A stretch of DNA of 64,000 bases from JBEKTY01 sp049515555 (GTDB taxonomy: Bacteria; Planctomycetota; Planctomycetia; Pirellulales; Thermoguttaceae). The notes beneath the pieces were generated by a model, which worked only from the letters and a program-made list of their open reading frames with translations, made no database searches and was not told the origin of the DNA. The stretch is from NCBI GenBank assembly GCA_049515555.1, contig JBEKTY010000016.1:10570-74569 (forward strand), in the 5' to 3' direction. The translations under genes were made by a program, and so were the position numbers. This document shows, in pieces, positions 36,209 through 41,920 of the stretch (positions are counted from its first letter, which is position 1; every line of letters starts with the position of its first letter).

Positions 36209-37420
36209 ATGGACGTGGCGATTCTGCACCCGGCCCTGCCGCCGCAAGCCGCGCTGGAAGACCAGGACACGCTGGTTCAGGTCCAGACGGTGGCCGAGGC
36301 CCTGGTGCGGCTGGGCCACCGCACCACGACCGTGCCCTGCACGCTGGACCTGGCCGCCCTGCAACAGCGGTTGGCCGAAGTGCGGCCGCAGGTGGTGTTC
36401 AACCTGGTCGAATCGCTCGGCGGGGCCGACTCGCTCCAATATCTGCCATCGGCCGTCTTGGACGCGATGGGCTTGCCCTACACCGGCAATTCCACCGAGG
36501 CCATATTCCAGACAACCCACAAGCTGCTGGCCAAGCAGCTTCTGCGGCTGGCCGGGCTGCCGACGCCAGCCTGGCTGACGCTGGTTGGGAATGACGCGGA
36601 GACGCGGAGACGCGGAGACACGGAGAGTTCCGATGTCCCCGCGTCCCCGTGTCCCCGCGTCCCCGCGTCCACTCCACCCCTCGCCCCTCCCTCCTCCCCC
36701 CTCGCCACCGAGCAGTTGCCGGTTGTCAGTTGTCAGAAAAAGCGGTCAGCTATCAGCGGTCAGCGGTCAGCTTCGGCTCTTGTCTCCGCGTCTCCGCGTC
36801 CCCGCGTCCCCGCGTCCACTCCACCCCTCCCCCCTCACCCCTACATCCTCAAGGCCGTGTGGGAACATGCCTCGCGGGGGCTGGACGAGCAGAACGTAGT
36901 GAGCCAGGGCGGCGTTGGGAGAGTGCGCGAGCGATTGTCCGAGTTTGCCGCCCGGACGGGCCGGCCCGCCTTCGCCGAGCAGTTCATCGAGGGCCGGGAG
37001 TTGAACCTCTCAGTATTGGCCGGGCCGGCCGGGCCCGAGGTGCTGCCGCCGGCCGAGATCGACTTCTCGGCCTTCCCGCCGGGCAAGGTGCGGATCGTGG
37101 GCTACCAGGCCAAGTGGGAGGCCGGGTCGTTCGAGTTCGCCCACACGCCGCGGTGCTTCGATTTCCCGCATCAGGACGGCCCGCTCTTGGCCCGCTTACG
37201 CGAGCTTTCGCTCGGCTGCTGGCAGCTTTTCGGGCTGGGGGGCTATGCACGGGTCGATTTCCGCGTAGACCGCGCCGGCCAGCCGTGGATCCTCGAGATC
37301 AACACCAATCCCTGCCTCTCGCCCGACGCCGGCTTCGCCGCGGCCGTGGCCCAGGCCGCAATCCCCTGGGACCAGGCCATCGGGAGGATCATCGAGGCGG
37401 CCAGCAATTGGCCACTCTAA
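36209..37420 (+). CDS. ATP-grasp ligase with an in-frame low-complexity insertion, second of two
   Basis: The 403-residue product is a second D-Ala-D-Ala ligase-like ATP-grasp protein: VVFNLVESLGGADSLQYLPS near residue 65, GLPYTGNSTEAIFQTTHKLL, PYILKAVWEHASRGL with the ATP Lys, YARVDFRVDRAG and WILEINTNPCLSPDAGFAAA with the metal ligands. Between the DNA segments coding for LTLVG and HPYILK, about 81 residues (128-209) of Pro/Ser/Thr/Arg-rich sequence interrupt the ATP-grasp fold just before the ATP-binding lysine strand. This block is encoded by octamer and heptamer repeats (36590-36835). The reading frame is kept. It may still fold if the insertion is a surface loop, but it might be impaired. 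Together with KamA it forms a plausible beta-lysine ligation module. Confidence 0.85.
   Translation: MDVAILHPALPPQAALEDQDTLVQVQTVAEALVRLGHRTTTVPCTLDLAALQQRLAEVRPQVVFNLVESLGGADSLQYLPSAVLDAMGLPYTGNSTEAIFQTTHKLLAKQLLRLAGLPTPAWLTLVGNDAETRRRGDTESSDVPASPCPRVPASTPPLAPPSSPLATEQLPVVSCQKKRSAISGQRSASALVSASPRPRVPASTPPLPPHPYILKAVWEHASRGLDEQNVVSQGGVGRVRERLSEFAARTGRPAFAEQFIEGRELNLSVLAGPAGPEVLPPAEIDFSAFPPGKVRIVGYQAKWEAGSFEFAHTPRCFDFPHQDGPLLARLRELSLGCWQLFGLGGYARVDFRVDRAGQPWILEINTNPCLSPDAGFAAAVAQAAIPWDQAIGRIIEAASNWPL
36590..36835. repeat. In-frame cluster of octamer and heptamer repeats inside a ligase gene
   Basis: Four octamers GACGCGGA (the last GACACGGA) at 36593-36624 are followed by GTCCCCGC-type octamers at 36635-36666. 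Heptamers AGTTGTC (about 36722-36736) and AGCGGTC (about 36741-36770) come next, and then the sequence GCGTCCCCGCGTCCACTCCA found at about 36653-36680 repeats at about 36805-36832. The whole 246-base block is a multiple of three and contains no stop in the ligase frame. Confidence 0.9.
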
Positions 37421-37514
37421 ACACCGCCAGCGGTGGTATCGGGCCCTGGACACCCGCCCCAAGGGATGGTATAAGGGGGCGACGTTTTACAGAATTCCCG
37501 GATTCCCGACGGAA

Positions 37515-37592
37515 GGGAAAAGGGGACAGGCACCTCTTGCCGCCGACGGCCCTTCGGGTGCTTTGCACAAAAGGTGCCTGTCCCCTTTTCCC
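37515..37592. repeat. Perfect 21-bp inverted repeat with GGGGACAGGCACC core
   Basis: GGGAAAAGGGGACAGGCACCT at 37515-37535 is the exact reverse complement of 37572-37592; 36 bases lie between the arms. The core resembles the GGGGACAGG repeat at 31997-32083. It lies between the second ATP-grasp gene and lutA and could act as a terminator, as a boundary of a transposed element, or neither. Confidence 0.85.
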
Positions 37593-37626
37593 CGCCCGCA
37601 ACCAGTCGCCCGAACCAGGCCTACTT

Positions 37627-38400
37627 GTGACGAGCCCCCAACGCTACACGCCGGCGCCCCGGCAGGATGATCCGCCATACCGGCCGGGCGATCCGGTCGC
37701 CATGTTCATCCCTTGCTACATCGATCAGTTCTTTCCGGAGATCGGCGAGGCGATGGTGCGGCTGCTGGACCGCTACGGCGTCGAGCTGGTCTTTCCGCCC
37801 GAGCAGACCTGTTGTGGGCAGCCGGCCTTCAACTCGGGCTATTGGGACGAGGCCCGGCGGGTGATCGACCATTTCTGCCGCGTGTTCGAGCCCTACCGCT
37901 GGATCGTCTGCCCGTCGGCCTCGTGCACGGCGATGTGCCGGGTATTTTTTGCCCACGTGGACCCCAGCCCGCGCGTGGTCGGCGTGGGCCGCCGCGTGCT
38001 GGAATTCACCGAGTTCCTGGTCGATATCCTGGGCGTGACCGACGTGGGGGCCGCCTTCCCGCACAAGGTCGGCCTGCACATCGGCTGCCACGGCCGCCGC
38101 GAGCTGGGCGTGGTCGATCAGCCGCTGGCCCTGCTCAAGGCCGTCCGCGGCGTGAGCTACTGCGAGATCCCCAACCTCGAGGAATGCTGCGGCTTCGGCG
38201 GCACGTTCAGCGTGAAAATGCCCGGCACGTCGCTGGCCATGGGCCAGACGAAGAAAGAGAACATCCTCCGCAGCGGGGCCGAGGTCGTGGCCTCGGCCGA
38301 CGTCAGTTGCCTGATGCACATCGGCGGCATGCTCCGCCGCGACCCGGCCACCCGCCACATCCGCACCATGCACCTCGCCGAGCTGCTGGAAATGAAATGA
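37627..38400 (+). CDS. lutA: LutA/LldE-like lactate oxidation subunit (CCG domains)
   Basis: The 257-residue product has the opening phrase MFIPCYIDQFFPEIGEAMVR and two cysteine-rich CCG domains: TCCGQPAFNSGYWDEA (Cys62-Cys63) and ECCGFGGTFSVKM (Cys187-Cys188), with HIGCHGRRELG between. These bind an iron-sulfur cluster in the LutABC (LldEFG) system that oxidises L-lactate (or in related operons glycolate-type hydroxyacids) to pyruvate. GTG 37627 fits the N-terminus of planctomycete homologues; ATG 37702 is the alternative but would remove 25 residues. lutB and lutC follow in the same order as in other bacteria. The gap after the stop (38401-38487) is filled by heptanucleotide arrays. Confidence 0.9.
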   Translation: MTSPQRYTPAPRQDDPPYRPGDPVAMFIPCYIDQFFPEIGEAMVRLLDRYGVELVFPPEQTCCGQPAFNSGYWDEARRVIDHFCRVFEPYRWIVCPSASCTAMCRVFFAHVDPSPRVVGVGRRVLEFTEFLVDILGVTDVGAAFPHKVGLHIGCHGRRELGVVDQPLALLKAVRGVSYCEIPNLEECCGFGGTFSVKMPGTSLAMGQTKKENILRSGAEVVASADVSCLMHIGGMLRRDPATRHIRTMHLAELLEMK

Positions 38401-38402
38401 GC

Positions 38403-38483
38403 GTTCAGTTTTCAGTGTTCAGTGTTCAGCAAGACCCCGAATACCGACAACTGAAAACTGAAAACTGAAAACTGAAAACTGAA
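38403..38483. repeat. Inverted heptanucleotide arrays, GTTCAGT and AACTGAA units
   Basis: Four units GTTCAGT/TTTCAGT/GTTCAGC at 38403-38430 are followed, after 18 unrelated bases, by five exact AACTGAA units at 38449-38483. The second unit is the reverse complement of TTCAGTT, so the two arrays can form a long stem. The arrays begin two bases after the lutA stop and end four bases before the lutB ATG (38488). Confidence 0.92.
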
Positions 38484-38487
38484 CACT

Positions 38488-39930
38488 ATGCCCAGCCACA
38501 TAGACGGCGCAGAGTTCCTGAAGCACCTCAACCGCGGCCTGTACGAGCCGACCGGCGAGTTCGCCGCGCTGGGCAAGGCCACCGAGTATTCCAGCAAGCA
38601 GAACCGGCAGATCACCGACGCCATCCCCTATTTCCAGGATTGGCGCCAGTCGGCGCACGACGTCAAGAAGTACACGATCGCCAATCTCGACCGGCTGCTG
38701 GTCGAGTTCGAGCGGACGGTTACGGCCCGCGGCGCGGAGGTGCTCTACGCCGCCGATGCCGCCGAGGCCAACCGGCTCGTACTGGAGATCGCCCGCCGGC
38801 ACCAGGTCCGCAGCGTGGTCAAGTCCAAGTCGATGGTCACCGAGGAGATGGACCTGAACCACGTGCTGGAAGAGGCGGGCATCCGGGCGGTCGAGACCGA
38901 CCTGGGCGAGTTCATCATCCAACTGGCCGGCCAGCGGCCCACGCACATCGTCACCCCCGCCCTGCACATGTCGGCCGCCGACGTGGGCCGCCTGTTCGCC
39001 GAAAAACTCGGCGAGCCCTTCAGCGCCGAACACCAGCACCTGACCGGCATCGCCCGCCGCCATCTCCGCGACGAATACCTGCAAGCCGGCATGGGCATCT
39101 CCGGCTGTAACTTCGCCGTGGCCGACACCGGCACCCTGGTCATCGTCGAGAACGAAGGCAACGCAGGTCTCTCGACCGCCACGCCCCCGGTCCACGTGGC
39201 CCTGGTGGGCATCGAAAAGGTACTGCCGCGGATCGACTACCTGCCCCTGCTCCTGAACCTGCTGGCCCGTAGCGGCACGGGCCAGAAGCTCACCGCCTAT
39301 ACGCACCTGATCGCCGGGCCGGCCCCCGGCCGCAAACTCTACATCATCTTCATCGACAACGGGCGGACCAATGTCTTGCAGGACCCGGCGGCCTGGAAGG
39401 CCCTGTTCTGCATTCGCTGCGGGGCCTGCCTCAACGCCTGCCCCGTCTACCGCCGCGTCGGCGGCTGGGCCTACGGCTGGGTCTACCCCGGCCCCATCGG
39501 CTCGGTCCTCACGCCGCACCTCATCGGTCTGGATAAGGCCGGCACGCTGCCCTTCGCTTCGTCGCTGTGCGGGGCCTGCGCCGAGGTCTGCCCGGTGAAG
39601 ATCGATCTGGCCCACCAGTTGGTCCACCTGCGGCATCGGGCCACCAGCGAACAATCGCCGATGAACTCGACCCTGGAACGGCTGACCTGGATCCTGTGGG
39701 CCTGGGCCATGCGCGGCCCCCGGCGCTACCGCCTGACGATGTGGGCCGTCCGCTGGGGCGTGCGCCTCAGCCGCTTCCTTCCCTGGCATCCCGGCAAGCT
39801 GGGCGCATGGACCCGCGGCCGCGATCTGCCCAAAGTGCCGGACCACTCGTTCCGCCACTGGTGGCGCCGCCGCACCCGCCCGCCCCTCCCCCCTCCCCCC
39901 TCCCCCCTCACCCCTCACCCTCGCCACTAG
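38488..39930 (+). CDS. lutB: LutB/LldF-like iron-sulfur protein
   Basis: The 480-residue product has an N-terminal LUD domain (residues about 60-300; VRSVVKSKSMVTEEMDLNHV, HLTGIARRHLRDEYLQAGMG) and two 4Fe-4S sites, CIRCGACLNAC (308-318) and CGACAEVC (361-368), each followed by a Pro. Its role is electron transfer in the Lut lactate oxidation complex. The last ~15 residues (PPLPPPPSPLTPHPRH) are encoded by the CCCCTCC-type heptamer array and the TAG stop lies within the GCCACTAG repeat unit, so the natural C-terminus has been replaced or extended by repeat DNA. No ribosome binding site precedes the ATG because the upstream repeat reaches it. Confidence 0.9.
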   Translation: MPSHIDGAEFLKHLNRGLYEPTGEFAALGKATEYSSKQNRQITDAIPYFQDWRQSAHDVKKYTIANLDRLLVEFERTVTARGAEVLYAADAAEANRLVLEIARRHQVRSVVKSKSMVTEEMDLNHVLEEAGIRAVETDLGEFIIQLAGQRPTHIVTPALHMSAADVGRLFAEKLGEPFSAEHQHLTGIARRHLRDEYLQAGMGISGCNFAVADTGTLVIVENEGNAGLSTATPPVHVALVGIEKVLPRIDYLPLLLNLLARSGTGQKLTAYTHLIAGPAPGRKLYIIFIDNGRTNVLQDPAAWKALFCIRCGACLNACPVYRRVGGWAYGWVYPGPIGSVLTPHLIGLDKAGTLPFASSLCGACAEVCPVKIDLAHQLVHLRHRATSEQSPMNSTLERLTWILWAWAMRGPRRYRLTMWAVRWGVRLSRFLPWHPGKLGAWTRGRDLPKVPDHSFRHWWRRRTRPPLPPPPSPLTPHPRH

Positions 39931-39955
39931 CCACCAGCCACCAGCCACTAGCCAC
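39886..39955. repeat. CCCCTCC and GCCACYA heptamer arrays at the lutB/lutC junction
   Basis: Units of the type CCCCTCC/CCCCTCA run from about 39886 to 39918. Five units GCCACTA/GCCACCA follow at about 39923-39955. The array spans the last codons and the stop of lutB (39928-39930) and ends five bases before the lutC ATG (39960). Confidence 0.88.
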
Positions 39956-39959
39956 TCAA

Positions 39960-40625
39960 ATGACCACCCGTGACACGATCCTCGAGCGCATCCGCAGCGG
40001 GCTGACGGGCGCGGCCGCGGCCGGCTTCGCCGAGCTCCAGCCGCCGCCGGTGAGCGAGGTCTGGCCGCACGTCACTTCCGACCGCAACTGCCTGGCGGGG
40101 CGGTTCGCCGATGAATTGAAGCTCTTGCAAGGCGAGACCATTCGCGTGCCGACCATCGAGGAGGCCCAGCGCCAGCTTGGGCAGTTGATCGAGTCGGCCG
40201 GCTGGAGCCGCGTGGGGGCGGCCGATCGCCCGCTAACCCGCGAGCTCACGGCCCGCTTGCCCGCCCAGCGCGTCGCCTGGGCCACGCCCGACTGGCAGCC
40301 CCGGCAGATGGCCGACCTCGAGGCCGGCCTGGTCGCCGCCGACGCCCTGCTGGCCGATACGGGCACGTGCCTCGTCACCTGCGGCACGGCCCAGGAGCGG
40401 CTCCTGTGCTACCTGCCGCCGGTGTGCATTGTGGTGGCCCGGCTGGAGCAGATGTCCGAGCATCTGCCGGCCGCCTGGCCCGACATTGCCCGCCGCCTGG
40501 CCGATCCCGGCCTGCGGGGCGAGCTGCTCCTGGTGACCGGCCCCAGCCGCACCAGCGACATCGAGAAGATCCTCATCCTGGGCGTCCACGGCCCCAAACG
40601 CCTCGTCGTGCTGTTGGTGGGTTAG
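39960..40625 (+). CDS. lutC: LutC/LldG-like LUD protein
   Basis: The 221-residue product has the LUD fold of LutC: MTTRDTILERIRSGLTGA, then VAWATPDWQPRQMADLEAGL, LLADTGTCLVTCGTAQERLL and a C-terminal GPSRTSDIEKILILGVHGPK. These are the expected conserved phrases of the small subunit of the Lut lactate oxidation system. It closes the lutABC set. ATG 39960 follows the CCACT-type heptamer array and has no ribosome binding site. It is followed 22 bases later by the ribbon-helix-helix antitoxin-like gene. Confidence 0.9.
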   Translation: MTTRDTILERIRSGLTGAAAAGFAELQPPPVSEVWPHVTSDRNCLAGRFADELKLLQGETIRVPTIEEAQRQLGQLIESAGWSRVGAADRPLTRELTARLPAQRVAWATPDWQPRQMADLEAGLVAADALLADTGTCLVTCGTAQERLLCYLPPVCIVVARLEQMSEHLPAAWPDIARRLADPGLRGELLLVTGPSRTSDIEKILILGVHGPKRLVVLLVG

Positions 40626-40647
40626 CCAAGGTGACAGGCCGCAAGCC

Positions 40648-40890
40648 ATGAGCAACGTGACCTTCCAGCTTCCCGAGTCGCTGCGTCGGAGTATCCAGGC
40701 CCTGGCTGAGCGCGAGGGGTATTCCATCGACCAGTTCCTGGCCAGCGCTGCCGCCGAGAAGATGGCGGCCCTGCGCACGCTGGAGTACCTGCGCCGCGAG
40801 GCCGCCGGCGGCCGCCGCGAGGACTTCGAGCGATTCCTAGCGGCTGTTCCTGACCGGGACCCCGTCGAAACCGATCGCATGCCCCGGTGA
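40648..40890 (+). CDS. Ribbon-helix-helix antitoxin-like protein, no partner seen
   Basis: The 80-residue product starts MSNVTFQLPESLRRSIQALA, the strand-helix pattern of a ribbon-helix-helix DNA-binding domain (HicB/CopG-type), followed by REGYSIDQFLASAAAEKMAA and an acidic tail (DFERFLAAVPDRDPVETD). Such proteins are often antitoxins. The following DNA to 40978 does not encode a PIN or RelE-like toxin, so it appears orphan or acts as a stand-alone regulator. Its closeness to lutC (22 bases) makes co-transcription likely. Confidence 0.75.
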   Translation: MSNVTFQLPESLRRSIQALAEREGYSIDQFLASAAAEKMAALRTLEYLRREAAGGRREDFERFLAAVPDRDPVETDRMPR

Positions 40891-40966
40891 AGATCGGAAA
40901 AAGGGATTGAAAGAAAGCCATCGGTAACGTGGTGGCATATCGTTTCACGTCCCGGTGGACGCCCGC

Positions 40967-40973
40967 AGGAGGG
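40967..40973 (+). promoter_or_regulatory. Strong ribosome binding site AGGAGGG
   Basis: AGGAGGG five bases before ATG 40979 fixes that ATG as the start of the exonuclease gene rather than the in-frame ATG at 40955. It contrasts with the missing ribosome binding sites of the repeat-flanked genes upstream. Confidence 0.75.
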
Positions 40974-40978
40974 TGACC

Positions 40979-41905
40979 ATGGATTTCGTAGCCCTGGATT
41001 TTGAGACCGCGAATGAAAAGCGGTCGAGTCCGTGTGCGGTCGGTGTCGTTGTCGTCAGGCAGGGCTGTTGTGTGGAGCGGTTCATGCGGTTGATCCGACC
41101 TCAGCCCCTGCGATTTAGTCCGTACAACACGGCCATACACGGGATCTCCGCGGAAGATGTGGCAGACGAACCCGAGTTTGACGCTGTATGGGATTGGCTA
41201 AGGCCCCACCTGGAAGGGCAGACCCTTCTTGCGCACAACGCCTCGTTTGATATCAGTGTTCTCCGGTGCACACTTGACCTTTTCGGGATTCCATACCCGG
41301 ACCTGGAGTACAACTGTACGAGGCTAATATCGAAGGAGGTGTGGCACGACTTCCCAAGTTACAGCCTGGATTACATTGCCGGTCGCCTGGGAATTGAGTT
41401 CGAGCACCACAACGCTGTGGAAGATTCGCGTGCATGCGCGGAAATCGCCCGGTACGCCTGCGAAGTAACCAAGAACGACACGCTTGATTCACTTGCAAAC
41501 GCGCTAAGGATAACCCCAGGCAGACTGTTCTGTGGTGGCTACCAGCCCGCCAGATGCGAGTCCCCGCACCGACCCAGCGTGAGGAAGGAACCAGCGGCGC
41601 TGGTCCCCTCGACAACCGACTTCGACCCACACCACCCGCTATTCGGCACGACAGTAGTCTTCACTGGAGAACTGGAATCCATGACCCGCGCGGAAGCCAT
41701 GCAACAGGTTCTCGACGTGGGTGGTAGCTGCGGAACAAGCGTCACACGGCACACGAACTATCTAGTGGTCGGCGACATCATGTTCGGGAAATTCCGCGGA
41801 GGCTACAGGAGCGGGAAGATGAAACGTGCCGAGGAACTGATAGCGGAGGGTAGGGACGTGGAGGTGATATCCGAACACGAGTTCTTGACGCTGCTTCTCA
41901 GTTGA
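40979..41905 (+). CDS. DnaQ-type 3'-5' exonuclease with C-terminal BRCT domain
   Basis: The 308-residue product opens MDFVALDFETANEKRSSPCA, with the Asp7/Glu9 pair of DEDD exonucleases. LLAHNASFDISVL (second Asp) and HHNAVEDSRACAEI (His plus last Asp) complete the DEDDh set. After a linker, residues about 222-308 form a BRCT domain (LFGTTVVFTGELESMTRAEA, GGSCGTSVTRHTNYLVVGD). Such proteins trim 3' ends in repair; BRCT links them to DNA ends or repair partners. Base composition is visibly lower in GC than the lut genes (near 53% in sampled blocks). It converges on ligA with 15 bases between stops, and both carry BRCT domains. Recent co-transfer with the 3' part of ligA is suggested. Confidence 0.88.
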   Translation: MDFVALDFETANEKRSSPCAVGVVVVRQGCCVERFMRLIRPQPLRFSPYNTAIHGISAEDVADEPEFDAVWDWLRPHLEGQTLLAHNASFDISVLRCTLDLFGIPYPDLEYNCTRLISKEVWHDFPSYSLDYIAGRLGIEFEHHNAVEDSRACAEIARYACEVTKNDTLDSLANALRITPGRLFCGGYQPARCESPHRPSVRKEPAALVPSTTDFDPHHPLFGTTVVFTGELESMTRAEAMQQVLDVGGSCGTSVTRHTNYLVVGDIMFGKFRGGYRSGKMKRAEELIAEGRDVEVISEHEFLTLLLS

Positions 41906-41920
41906 ACGGAGAATCGTTTC

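Noticed and set aside
37421..37626. A small coding gene between the second ligase and lutA
   Set aside because: The open frame in this gap is continuous with lutA but consists of the 37515-37592 inverted repeat; no separate gene is supported.
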